DNA from: Myxococcus eversor
GTDB taxonomy: Bacteria > Myxococcota > Myxococcia > Myxococcales > Myxococcaceae
Direction of reading: 5' to 3'
Assembly (NCBI RefSeq): GCF_010894455.1
Contig: NZ_JAAIXY010000013.1
Location: 186,001 to 250,000, forward strand
DNA length: 64,000 nt
Below are positions 54,224-62,459 of this stretch, piece by piece; position 1 is the stretch's first letter; every line of letters begins with the position of its first letter. The notes below the pieces were generated by a model. The model worked only from the letters and a program-made list of their open reading frames with translations, ran no database searches and was not told where the DNA came from. Position numbers and translations under genes: made by a program.

Positions 54224-55765
54224 ATGTCGTGGCGCGGTGGGTGGATGGTGTCGTTGCTGGTGGTGGGGGCGGGCTGCGGGGGAGCACTGCCCGAGGAAGA
54301 GTCGGCTGCCTCCTCGGCGGACGTGGAGCAGGGGCTGGACGCGTCGTATTGCCTCCCCACGGAGGCGAGCACCCAGCGAGTGAAGGCCATCCTGCCTCCC
54401 TCCGAGCTGGGCAGTGCCCTCTTCTCGGCGGGCCCCGGTCCCTTCGAGGACTTCCGGGGGACGCTCCACTTCGCGGTGAACTTCGAGGACGGCCGCCGCG
54501 CCCTGTGGAAGAGCGATGGCACCGAGGCGGGCACCCTCCAGGTCAAGAGCCTCCCGAACTCCACCGGGACGTTCTGGCCCGTCGTCACGAACCTCACCGC
54601 GACGCCCTCCCGGCTGTTCTTCATGGCGGGGGACTCGGCGCATGGGATGGAGCTGTGGGCGAGCGACGGCACGGGCCCGGGCACCGCGTTGGTCAAGGAC
54701 CTGACACCCGGCCCGGACCACTCCTCGCTGAGCCACCTGACGCCGGTGGACGACGCGCTGGTGTTCTTCAAGGAGACGTACGACGGCACCACGTCCCCCA
54801 GCACCCGCTACGAGCTGTGGCGGTCGGATGGCACGTCCTCGGGGACGGTGCGCCTGCGCGACTTCGGCACGGAGATGGACGTCAGCTACCTGGACGCGAA
54901 GGCGGGCGGCGCGCTGCTCTTCTTCGTGCGTGAGCTGTCCGGCGCGGGCACCAGCCTGTGGAAGACGGACGGCACCACGCAGGGCACCGTCCGGCTCAAG
55001 AAGCTCACCTCCGGAGCGCAGGCCTTCATCCGCTCGGTGGAGTCTTCGGACGAGAGCACCCTGTTCATCCTGGGCGAGTCCTCCGGGCTGCAGGAGCTGT
55101 GGAAGACGGATGGCACCGCCGCGGGCACCGTGCGGCTGGCGTCCTTCGGCTCCTCGCGAGTCGTGGAGATTCTGGGGGCGCTGGGCTCCTGGGCCTACGT
55201 CACGACCACGTCGGTGACCACCCAGTACATGGTCCTCTACCGCGTGCCGCTCGCGGGCGGCAATCCGACGTCCGTGGTCAGCCTGCCCAACGCCTACGCC
55301 TCGCAGGGCGTGGCGCTCCCCTTCATCAACGAGGTGAGCAAGGCCCCGGGTGGCTCCAAGCTCTTCTTCTCCGTCCACATCGGCACCAACGGTCCGGGGG
55401 TGCGTGACACGCAGCTGTGGGTGACGGATGGCACCGCGGCGGGAACCACCCTGCTGCGTCGGCCCATGAGCCTGTCGGACGAGTACGGCGCTCCGCTCGT
55501 CGCCGTGTCGGATGACCTGGTCTTCTTCAGCTCGCTCGAGGATGGCGGCATCGGCGTGGAGCCCTGGGTGAGCAACGGCACTCCGGGCGGGACGCGGCGC
55601 CTGAAGAACATCTCCACCGAGGCGCATAACCCGTCGTCCTATCCCTACGGGTTCCTCAAGGTGGGCTCGCGTGTGTTCTTCGGCGCGTATGACGAGACGC
55701 GGTCAAGCCAGCTCTGGTCCACCGCCTTGAGCAACGCCTGCGTGTCGCCCGACGCGGGACCATAG
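54224..55765 (+). CDS. TDGT-repeat beta-propeller lipoprotein
   Basis: 513 residues from MSWRGGWMVSLLVVGAGC (ATG at 54224, AGGGGG five bases upstream). Lipobox VVGAGC. At least six copies of the motif [EL]-LW-x-[ST]-DGT-x-x-GT recur (LWKSDGTEAGT, LWASDGTGPGT, LWRSDGTSSGT, LWKTDGTTQGT, LWKTDGTAAGT, LWVTDGTAAGT), each ~50-80 residues apart. This is the ELWxTDGTxxGT family common in myxobacteria, probably a beta propeller displayed at the outer membrane. Catalysis is not known. Earlier codons in the open frame lack ribosome-site support. Confidence 0.85.
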   Translation: MSWRGGWMVSLLVVGAGCGGALPEEESAASSADVEQGLDASYCLPTEASTQRVKAILPPSELGSALFSAGPGPFEDFRGTLHFAVNFEDGRRALWKSDGTEAGTLQVKSLPNSTGTFWPVVTNLTATPSRLFFMAGDSAHGMELWASDGTGPGTALVKDLTPGPDHSSLSHLTPVDDALVFFKETYDGTTSPSTRYELWRSDGTSSGTVRLRDFGTEMDVSYLDAKAGGALLFFVRELSGAGTSLWKTDGTTQGTVRLKKLTSGAQAFIRSVESSDESTLFILGESSGLQELWKTDGTAAGTVRLASFGSSRVVEILGALGSWAYVTTTSVTTQYMVLYRVPLAGGNPTSVVSLPNAYASQGVALPFINEVSKAPGGSKLFFSVHIGTNGPGVRDTQLWVTDGTAAGTTLLRRPMSLSDEYGAPLVAVSDDLVFFSSLEDGGIGVEPWVSNGTPGGTRRLKNISTEAHNPSSYPYGFLKVGSRVFFGAYDETRSSQLWSTALSNACVSPDAGP

Positions 55766-55821
55766 GCGCAGACGACGGCACTCCTCGCGCCCCCCGCGAC
55801 AGCCGGGCCCGAAAATGAAAA

Positions 55822-55848
55822 CCCCAGGCTCCTGATAGGAACCTGGGG
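55822..55848 (-). terminator. Terminator of HhH lipoprotein paralogue B
   Basis: CCCCAGG (55822-55828) pairs with CCTGGGG (55842-55848), extended inward by TCC/GGA past one C-A mismatch, with loop TGATA. The minus strand then reads TTTTCATTTT, a good T tract, so this is a rho-independent terminator for the leftward gene. Its outer arms repeat those of the terminator at 354-387. Confidence 0.75.
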
Positions 55849-55871
55849 CTGACTTCAGGAGCGGGCGGGAA

Positions 55872-56891
55872 TCACTCGCTCCAGTAGGTCCGCGTCATCA
55901 GGCTGAAGCCAGACACGGTGTCGACGAAGAACGCGACGTTGTTGCCGCTCCACGGGTCATTCGCGTAGCCGAAGTAGCAGCCCTTGAAGGAGCGGCCTTC
56001 GGTGAGGGCGTTCAGGTTGTTGACGCCGTGGGTGTACGTGGTGGGGTTGAGCTGGTTGTTGCGGTTGGCGAAGTTCAGCGCGCTCAGGAAGTTGCCGCGG
56101 ACCTCGGCGGCGTCCGCCGGGGTGGCGCGCAGGGGGGCGTCGAACGGCGACTCGCCCGGCTCGAAGCCGAAGCACTCGTGGATGCCGAAGTGGTAGTAGC
56201 GGTCACCCAGCACGTCGTACCAGTTGAAGTGACGGGCCATCTTCGCGCCGTGGTCCGGCTGGGGCAGGGCGTTGACCGCGTTGATGAGGGACTCCAGCGG
56301 CTTGCTGAGCGTGGCGGCGTTGCGGAGGTTGCGCAGGCTCACCGCGCCAATGCCGGTGGTGCCGCCAATGGCGTGGGCGGAGGCGTACGGGCGCTGGTTG
56401 AGCAGGTTCACCGCGCCGTTCCAGGCGTACGGCAGCACGTCGTGCAGCTCCGTGTCGCTGATGCTGTTCACCAGGGAGACCAGCTCCGCCTGGTCATCCA
56501 CGGAGACGGCGAGCTGGTCGATGATTCCGACGCAGGTGCTGGTGATGGCGCCCTCGGCGCGCGCGCCGCTCTCGATTTGCGCCAGGCGGGCCTCGCCGAC
56601 CAGGGAGACGGAGGACAGGTCCGCCAGGGATACGAAACTCGCCGTGGCGCGACGGGCAACGATGTTGGTCGCCACGTTGCTCGGCAGGTACTGGTCGAGC
56701 TTCGCGAAGGTGGCGGTGTTGACGAACGTGAGGATGCCCTGGCACTCCGGGGCCACGTCCACGTCGGAGGCGGTGAGCGGCGCCTGCTGCTGCTCGCTCT
56801 GCACGGGCGCGGGAGAGGGCGATTCGGTTTCGGCGACACCACAGCCGACGAAGAGGCTCATGGACAGAACGACTGACCCGAGACGACGCAT
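55872..56891 (-). CDS. Helix-hairpin-helix secreted lipoprotein (paralogue B)
   Basis: 339 residues from MRRLGSVVLS (ATG at 56891; AGGAG seven bases upstream). Lipobox LFVGC. It parallels paralogue A throughout: the first HhH ends VGEARLAQIESGARAEG, the second ends TGIGAVSLRNLRNAA, and the C terminus reads FKGCYFGYANDPWSGNNVAFF. The middle differs: here AKMARHFNWYDVLGDRYYHFGIHECF. The conserved Cys positions and WE/SE tail are kept. No adjacent gene is shared with copy A, so it is a dispersed duplication rather than a tandem one. Function unknown. Confidence 0.85.
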   Translation of the reverse strand: MRRLGSVVLSMSLFVGCGVAETESPSPAPVQSEQQQAPLTASDVDVAPECQGILTFVNTATFAKLDQYLPSNVATNIVARRATASFVSLADLSSVSLVGEARLAQIESGARAEGAITSTCVGIIDQLAVSVDDQAELVSLVNSISDTELHDVLPYAWNGAVNLLNQRPYASAHAIGGTTGIGAVSLRNLRNAATLSKPLESLINAVNALPQPDHGAKMARHFNWYDVLGDRYYHFGIHECFGFEPGESPFDAPLRATPADAAEVRGNFLSALNFANRNNQLNPTTYTHGVNNLNALTEGRSFKGCYFGYANDPWSGNNVAFFVDTVSGFSLMTRTYWSE

Positions 56892-57318
56892 CTGGGAACT
56901 CCTGTTTTCGGGGGGACGACAGTGAGACAGCGGCTCCATACACCAGTAACACGGGTTGCTGACAATTCCCGGGACAGAAGTGTTTTTGTGTTCACGGAGA
57001 AGCCACGACGATGACGGGTTTCCAGGCACAGCGGTCCCTCTGGAAATCCAGCAAGGTGACGACTCTGTCACATGTCGCGTCTTCTTGAGTACGCGTGCCG
57101 TCCCTGGGTTCAGGAACATGCTTGATGACAGTTGACACATGTTTCATGCGGGTGGCGCGCGGGATTCTGGCATTGCAGCGCGCACCCGGAGTGAGGTCCA
57201 TCGGGACCTGGAATCCGATGTGCTTGCCTGTGCGCCATCGGAGTCAAGGGTGGCTGTGCCTCCGGGAGTCGGTGTTCCCCCGTTGTTTTTGGCGGGCGGC
57301 TGCTGTTGCCTTCCGTCC
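56892..57318. other. Divergent intergenic region, 427 bp
   Basis: It contains the leftward promoter of HhH paralogue B near its left end. The remainder is less GC-rich, with runs such as TGTTTTTGTG around 56.98 kb. A frame is open through the right part into the zinc-ribbon gene, but codon signature weakens before 57319. No other gene is supported. Confidence 0.45.
56937..56965 (-). promoter_or_regulatory. Promoter of HhH paralogue B
   Basis: Leftward -35 TTGTCA (56960-56965) and -10-like TGTATG (56937-56942), with a 17-bp spacer. TACTGGTGTATGG is identical to the sequence upstream of paralogue A at 1.48 kb. The ATG lies about 46 bp downstream. Confidence 0.6.
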
Positions 57319-58677
57319 ATGGACGAGAGCCTTCTGCCGGACATCCTCGATGCGCTCGGGCGGCAGCCTCGTGAGTTCGGGGGGGTCCAGCTCCATGTGG
57401 AACCGGTCCTCCGGGCCGTGGATGGCACCGAGGCGCGCGCCGTCATCTGGCTCCAGGCGGCCTTCACGCCCTTGCCGCCGTCGATGAGCCTGCGCGTCGT
57501 CGAAGCCGCGACGCGGCGGGAGGTGTGGCGCGGGAGCCTCCCTTCCCTGGAGGGGGGAAAGGCGCTGCGGTGGGTTCTTCCGCTGAGCCTCGAGGCCGAC
57601 GTGAAGGAGCTGCTCTTCCTCGTCGAGGCGCCTGTTCCCGAGGACGCCACGCGGGTGCGTCCTCCCTGGCGCCTGTTCGACACGCTGGAGCAGGTGGAGG
57701 TCCGGCCCGTGGCCCGCCCGCTGTCGAGTACGCTCCTCAGGGCCGGTGTGCTGGCCACCACGGGTGTCGGTCTTCCCGCTCTCGCTGTCACCCTGGCCCC
57801 GTCCATGGGCCTGGGGCCTGGTGAGCCGGGGACGCGGCGTCACGCGGCGCGCGCGATGCCGGAGGGCTTCCTCGCCGACGTCAAGCCCGGCCTCTTCACG
57901 CGGGACTCCGAGCCCGGCAGCGCGGTCATCTGGGAGGCCGGTCAGGTCCTGGACACGGCGCGCTGGGCCGAGGCCGTGGGTGCGGTCGAGGACGCCGAGC
58001 GCGTGCGCTGCGCCTGTGGCGCGGTGGCACCTCGCGACGCGGAGTTCTGCCCCCGGTGTCTCGCCTCGCTCGCCGGTGCGACGCGAGCGCCCGCGCCGCC
58101 GGTGTTCCAGGCGCTCTCCGCTGGCATGGATGAGCCTTCCCCCGAGGAACCGACGGCGCGCTGCCCCCGGCACCCTCGGGTGGAAGAGGTGCAGACTTGT
58201 CCTCGCTGCGGCGGGTTCTTCTGTGAAGCCTGTCTGCCAGAGACGCTCGCGTCCGAGCGAACGCACTGCGCTGATTGTCGCGCGAGAGAGAAGGTGCCCA
58301 CCGTCCTGCGCTGGGAGTTGCTGCGGGACCTGGCCATCACCCAAAGTGTCGCGGCGGTGCTGCTTGTGGTGGTGGGCGTCCAGTCCACGATGGCCTCGCC
58401 CAAGGGAGAGCCCTTCCATTCGATGCTGGGGGGGCTGTGCTTCGTGTCTCCCCTCCTGGGACTCGCCGGGCTGCTGGTGCTCACGCGGAGCCCCATCCCC
58501 GGTTGGATTGCCCTCCCGTTCAATCTCCTCTTCGGCGCCGTCATCTTCCTCATCGGGTGGTACCTGATGGGCGCCCTCATTCTCCTCTGTGCCGTCATCT
58601 CCTGTTTCCAGCTCATCAGGCTGCACAGCCTGTCGAGCCCGCCGCCCGCCGTGACGGAGCCTCCGGCATTGTTGTGA
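57319..58677 (+). CDS. Zinc-ribbon protein with C-terminal membrane segments
   Basis: 452 residues from MDESLLPDIL (ATG at 57319); no good ribosome site, so the start is uncertain and an earlier start in the same frame is possible. Residues ~20-165 are a beta-type domain, and ~180-195 form one hydrophobic segment. Two Cys clusters (CACGAVAPRDAEFCPRC and CPRCGGFFCEAC...CADC) look like zinc ribbons, the second B-box-like. The last ~130 residues hold three or four transmembrane helices (VAAVLLVVVGVQ, GGLCFVSPLLGLAGLLVL, LLFGAVIFLIGWYL). No family identified; the layout suggests a membrane-anchored regulator or sensor. Confidence 0.75.
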   Translation: MDESLLPDILDALGRQPREFGGVQLHVEPVLRAVDGTEARAVIWLQAAFTPLPPSMSLRVVEAATRREVWRGSLPSLEGGKALRWVLPLSLEADVKELLFLVEAPVPEDATRVRPPWRLFDTLEQVEVRPVARPLSSTLLRAGVLATTGVGLPALAVTLAPSMGLGPGEPGTRRHAARAMPEGFLADVKPGLFTRDSEPGSAVIWEAGQVLDTARWAEAVGAVEDAERVRCACGAVAPRDAEFCPRCLASLAGATRAPAPPVFQALSAGMDEPSPEEPTARCPRHPRVEEVQTCPRCGGFFCEACLPETLASERTHCADCRAREKVPTVLRWELLRDLAITQSVAAVLLVVVGVQSTMASPKGEPFHSMLGGLCFVSPLLGLAGLLVLTRSPIPGWIALPFNLLFGAVIFLIGWYLMGALILLCAVISCFQLIRLHSLSSPPPAVTEPPALL

Positions 58678-58744
58678 AGCGAGGCTTCAGGGCCTATCGC
58701 GTCGGTCGCGTCTAATAGGGGCTTTGCGCCCGAAAGGATGCTGA

Positions 58745-59077
58745 GATGAAAATGCCCTCTTCCAGCCGAGCGCTCCCTCGCGCACCGCGGGTGCCTACGT
58801 CACGTTCGAGCCCGGCGCTCGCTCCGCGTGGCATACCCATCCGCTGGGCCAGACGTTGGTGGTGACGGCGGGGGTGGGCCGGGTGCAGGCGTGGGGCGGG
58901 CCGGTGGAGGAGATTCGGCCTGGAGATGTCGTCTGGACGCCTCCCGGACAGAAACACTGGCATGGCGCATCCCCCACCACGGCGATGACCCACCTGGCCA
59001 TCCAGGAGCAATTGGATGGCAAGAGCGTCGAGTGGCTGGAGAAGGTCACCGACGCGCAATACAACGCTCGACCCTGA
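58745..59077 (+). pseudogene. Cupin with disrupted 5' end
   Basis: The frame encodes a recognisable cupin: FQPSAPSRTAGAYVTFEPGAR, then SAWHTHPLGQTLVVTAG, EEIRPGDVVWTPPGQKHWHG and MTHLAIQEQLDGKSV. Metal ligands His-x-His and a distal His (KHWHG) are intact. Upstream in this frame there is a TGA at 58742 and no usable start until a TTG or GTG inside the first beta strand. An ATG at 58746 is in a different frame. A single-base indel near 58.75 kb would restore a normal start. It is either a recently damaged gene or a sequencing error. Confidence 0.7.
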
Positions 59078-59092
59078 GCGCGGGACGCGGGG

Positions 59093-59680
59093 TCAGACCT
59101 TCTCGAAGACGGATATCAGGCGGCTCGCGACGAGTTCACTGTCGAGCTTGCGGTCGATGCTGACTCTGACCACGTAGCCCTGAACGGCGGTGACGATGGC
59201 GTCGGAAATCTCGTCCGCCGCGATGTCTGGAGGCCTCTTTCTCGCGCGGGCGGGCTCCTGACACCAGGGCAGCAATGCCGTCCGCACGAGTGCGCGAAAC
59301 TCAATCACGCTGTCCCGTGCAATCTCTTCAATCTCCGCGTCGCGAGGACCATCCGCCCATATCTGGAGGAGGGTCTGCGCGTGCGCCTTGTCGCTCCTCG
59401 ACCGCAGCAGGTGCGCGAGGACGCTGGCAGGCGTGCGCTCCGCGGGGAGCTCGTCGCTCACGGTCGCGACCAACTCGCTCAGCGCGGTCGAGGCCGCGAA
59501 GCGCAGGAGCTCTACCTTGCTCGTGAAGTGCGAGTAGACCGAGCCGGCGGATGAGTCCGCCTCACGGATGATGTCCGCCATCGAGGTGCCGGCGACGCCC
59601 TGACGAGCGAAGCAGCGCATGGCGGCAGCCGCGATGCTTTCGCGCCGCCGCTGCCTCGAACCTTCGCTCAGCCTGGGCAT
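59093..59680 (-). CDS. TetR-family transcriptional regulator
   Basis: 195 residues. The N-terminal helix-turn-helix is at ~12-58 (ESIAAAAMRCFARQGVAGTSMADIIREA, then SAGSVYSHFTSK). The C-terminal ligand domain is helical with QIWADGPRDAEIEE. Divergent from the CocE-type operon, whose promoter holds an imperfect palindrome, so it probably represses that operon and itself. It ends 16 bp before the damaged cupin gene. Confidence 0.9.
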   Translation of the reverse strand: MPRLSEGSRQRRRESIAAAAMRCFARQGVAGTSMADIIREADSSAGSVYSHFTSKVELLRFAASTALSELVATVSDELPAERTPASVLAHLLRSRSDKAHAQTLLQIWADGPRDAEIEEIARDSVIEFRALVRTALLPWCQEPARARKRPPDIAADEISDAIVTAVQGYVVRVSIDRKLDSELVASRLISVFEKV

Positions 59681-59710
59681 GACAGCAGCCTATCCACACC
59701 TGAGACTGCC

Positions 59711-59739
59711 TTGACAAACAGAATGTTCGTTCTTTATAG
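59711..59739 (+). promoter_or_regulatory. CocE operon promoter with embedded operator
   Basis: -35 TTGACA (59711-59716), 17-bp spacer, then TTATAG (59734-59739). The spacer holds AGAATGTTCGTTCT (59720-59733), an imperfect inverted repeat (GAATG / CGTTC arms). The TetR gene starts 30 bp away on the other side. This is the classic position for a TetR-type repressor to block RNA polymerase. Confidence 0.6.
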
Positions 59740-59836
59740 CAAGGGTGTCGGGAGTGCGGATATCCATGTCCGAGGCCCGAAGGACGAGGACCGACACGGG
59801 GCCGGTCCCTGGTTGAAGAGACACGAGGAGCTCGTC

Positions 59837-61582
59837 ATGAGTGATGACCAGAAGGTGTTCGTACCGTCCCAGCCGTTGGCTCCGGGTGCCAGGTACGGCG
59901 TCTTGAGCGGGTTTGCTCCAGGCACCCGGACCTTGCCAGTCGGATTCCGGCTCGCGCCCCCGTTCCAGCCATTGCCGGTCGAAATCGTCCTGGAGAAGGA
60001 CGTCGCCGTCACCTTGAGGGACGGCGTGAAGATCTACGTCGATGTGCTTCGTCCCGCCGGCACGCGGAAGGTGCCGGTCATCGTGGCCTGGAGTCCATAC
60101 GGGAAGGGCCAGGGGACCTCTCCGAGCGTGATGGGCATCTTCCAGATGGTCGGGCTCGACAACGGGATTGTGTCGGGGCTGGAGAAGTTCGAGGGGCCGG
60201 ACCCGGCGTACTGGTGCGCGCGGGGCTATGCGATTTGCAATCCAGACATTCGGGGCGTGGTCGACTCCGAGGGGGACAGCGTCGTCTGGGATCGCCAGGA
60301 GGGCCGCGACTGTCACGACCTGATTGAGTGGCTGGCCGTCCAGGAGTGGTGCACCGGCAAGGTCGCGATGAGCGGGACGTCCTATCTCGCGGTGTCGCAG
60401 TGGTTCACCGCCGCCGAACAGCCCCAGCACCTCGCGGCGATCAACCCGTGGGAGGGCGTCAGCGACGTCTACCGGGACCTCGTCCTGCGCGGCGGCATGC
60501 CCGACACCGGGTTCGCGAGGCAGCTGCAGGACAACAGCTACTGGGGCAAGGGGCGCAAGGAGGACCTCCTCGCGGAGGCCGAGCGGTATCCCCTCATGAC
60601 GGACCTGTGGGAGGAGAAGATCCCGCGCTTCGACCGCATCACCGTTCCGGCATACGTCGTGGCCAGCTACTCGAACACCCTGCACACGGCGGGCACGTTC
60701 CGCGCCTGGCGCCGGATGGCCTCGAAGGAGAAGTGGCTCCGCATCCACAACTCCCAGGAGTGGCCCGACTACTACGACGAGGCGAACAGGGAGGAGCTGC
60801 GCCGCTTCTTCGACCGCTACCTGAAGGGTGAGGACAACGGGTGGGAGCAGACGCCGCGCGTCCGGTACTCCGTCCTTGATCTCCAAGGTGGCGACCAGGT
60901 CGGAGTCGGTGCTGACGAGTTCCCTCCAAAGGGCGTCGCGCCGACGAAGTACTACCTCGATGGCCGCTCGCGCTCGTTGACCACGACAGCACCGACCGGT
61001 GAAGCGACGGCGAGCTACGACGTGAGCTCCAACCCCGATGTGGTGTCGTTCATCACGCGCTTCGACACGGAGACCGTCCTGGTCGGCTACCCGAAGGCGC
61101 ACCTCTGGGTCGAGGCGCGTGGCTCCGACGACATGGACCTCTTCGTCCTCGTCCAGAAGCTCGATGCGTACGGCACGCCCCTGCAGCAGTTCACCGTGCC
61201 CAACCAGGGCGCGCTGGTGCAGGACGTCACCGAACGCGGCGCTTCAATCCTTCGGTACAAGGGCTCGGACGGACGCCTCCGTGTCTCGCTGCGCCACCTG
61301 GACGAGACGCTGTCGACCGACGCCGTGCCCGCCCACAGCTTCGACAGAATCGAGAAGCTCTCGCCCGGTGAGGTCGTCGAGGTCGAGATCGATCTGCTTC
61401 CGATGGGCCTCGCGTTCCACCCCGGCGAACAGCTCCGCTTCGTCATCAGCGGCAGGAGCCTTCTGGGAACGATGATGCCCGCGATCCGCGAGTACACCCC
61501 CGCCAACAGCGGACGGCACGTCATCCACACCGGCGGCGAGCACGCCTCCTACCTGCAACTGCCCGTCCAGGCGAGGAGCTGA
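59837..61582 (+). CDS. CocE/NonD-type alpha/beta hydrolase
   Basis: 581 residues from MSDDQKVFVP (ATG at 59837; GAGGAG seven bases upstream). The longer frame starts inside the promoter. Features of the CocE/X-Pro dipeptidyl-peptidase group: LRDGVKIYVDVLRPAG, nucleophile Ser182 in SGTSYLAVSQW, and a C-terminal jelly-roll with MGLAFHPGEQLRFVISGRS. The acid and His residues lie in the region around 320-380 but are not certain. It hydrolyses an ester or amide substrate, unknown here. No signal peptide. The downstream gene starts 3 bp after its stop. Confidence 0.88.
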   Translation: MSDDQKVFVPSQPLAPGARYGVLSGFAPGTRTLPVGFRLAPPFQPLPVEIVLEKDVAVTLRDGVKIYVDVLRPAGTRKVPVIVAWSPYGKGQGTSPSVMGIFQMVGLDNGIVSGLEKFEGPDPAYWCARGYAICNPDIRGVVDSEGDSVVWDRQEGRDCHDLIEWLAVQEWCTGKVAMSGTSYLAVSQWFTAAEQPQHLAAINPWEGVSDVYRDLVLRGGMPDTGFARQLQDNSYWGKGRKEDLLAEAERYPLMTDLWEEKIPRFDRITVPAYVVASYSNTLHTAGTFRAWRRMASKEKWLRIHNSQEWPDYYDEANREELRRFFDRYLKGEDNGWEQTPRVRYSVLDLQGGDQVGVGADEFPPKGVAPTKYYLDGRSRSLTTTAPTGEATASYDVSSNPDVVSFITRFDTETVLVGYPKAHLWVEARGSDDMDLFVLVQKLDAYGTPLQQFTVPNQGALVQDVTERGASILRYKGSDGRLRVSLRHLDETLSTDAVPAHSFDRIEKLSPGEVVEVEIDLLPMGLAFHPGEQLRFVISGRSLLGTMMPAIREYTPANSGRHVIHTGGEHASYLQLPVQARS

Positions 61583-61585
61583 AGA

Positions 61586-62296
61586 ATGACCAGCCAAGAA
61601 CGAACGGGCCCACGAGAGACGACGGCTTTTGCTGTCGAACTCGTGTCAGGGCCCACCTCTGCGGGTGGGGTCGATGACTTCGAGCTCGTCGTCGCACGCC
61701 GGGCGCTCGCGTTGCTCAAGGCCCGCATCGGGCGGCAAGGACTGCTGGACCTTCTGGGCGAAGATATCAAGGCAGGCAACGCGTTCCTCCGCGAGAGGGC
61801 CGAGGCCTCCGCGGGGAAGTTCATCTCCGGCACCACCGTGCTGGCTGTTCGAGGCCTCAAGGCCGCGCAGTTCGTACACTGGCTCGAGAACAGCTTCAGT
61901 GACGAGAACGTGCTCTTGGCGGGCGAACCGGAACACTACGTGATTGCCCCCAACGCGGATTGGACGGTGACCATCGTCGAGAATCTCGGCCCCCATGTCT
62001 GCCGAGTCGTGCTTCCAGGCTTCGACACGGCTCCGAGCTGGGCCACGGAGGTGCGCAACGAATTGCTGCCCGAGTCCGACTACCCGTTCCGCAGGCTCGG
62101 CGCCATGCACCTGGCGGACGGCACGCTGGTTGGCCGGGTGCTGACCCAGTTCGGCGACACCGATGAGGGCTTCAACGCGAACCTGACCTGCTATTTCCCC
62201 GCAGCCTGCCCGGAGGACATCCTCGAGGAGCACCGCCAGCACCTCGCCGTTGAGTTCAGGAACTGGATTGTCGCCGCGGCGCGGGCGAGGCGTTGA
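61586..62296 (+). CDS. Hypothetical protein co-transcribed with CocE hydrolase
   Basis: 236 residues, beginning 3 bp after the hydrolase stop, so under the TetR-controlled promoter. No signal peptide. It has an alpha-helical N-terminal third (RRALALLKARIG...DIKAGNAF), then a beta region FISGTTVLAVRGLKAAQFVHWL and NADWTVTIVENLGPHVCRVVLPGFD, ending in a helix. No recognised family. Tight coupling suggests it modifies, binds or carries the hydrolase substrate. Confidence 0.65.
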   Translation: MTSQERTGPRETTAFAVELVSGPTSAGGVDDFELVVARRALALLKARIGRQGLLDLLGEDIKAGNAFLRERAEASAGKFISGTTVLAVRGLKAAQFVHWLENSFSDENVLLAGEPEHYVIAPNADWTVTIVENLGPHVCRVVLPGFDTAPSWATEVRNELLPESDYPFRRLGAMHLADGTLVGRVLTQFGDTDEGFNANLTCYFPAACPEDILEEHRQHLAVEFRNWIVAAARARR

Positions 62297-62459
62297 CGCA
62301 CGGGCAGGGTGGCCCCGGTGAGACGCGAAGCCAGCCGCGTCTGTGTTTGTCGTTCCGGGGCCTGGAGGGCAGGGCGCTGGGGGAGCGGAGAGTTGATGCC
62401 CGCCATCGTTCATGAACTGATGCCCGCGCTGGGAAACTTTCGCTGGGAGCTTCAGGGAC

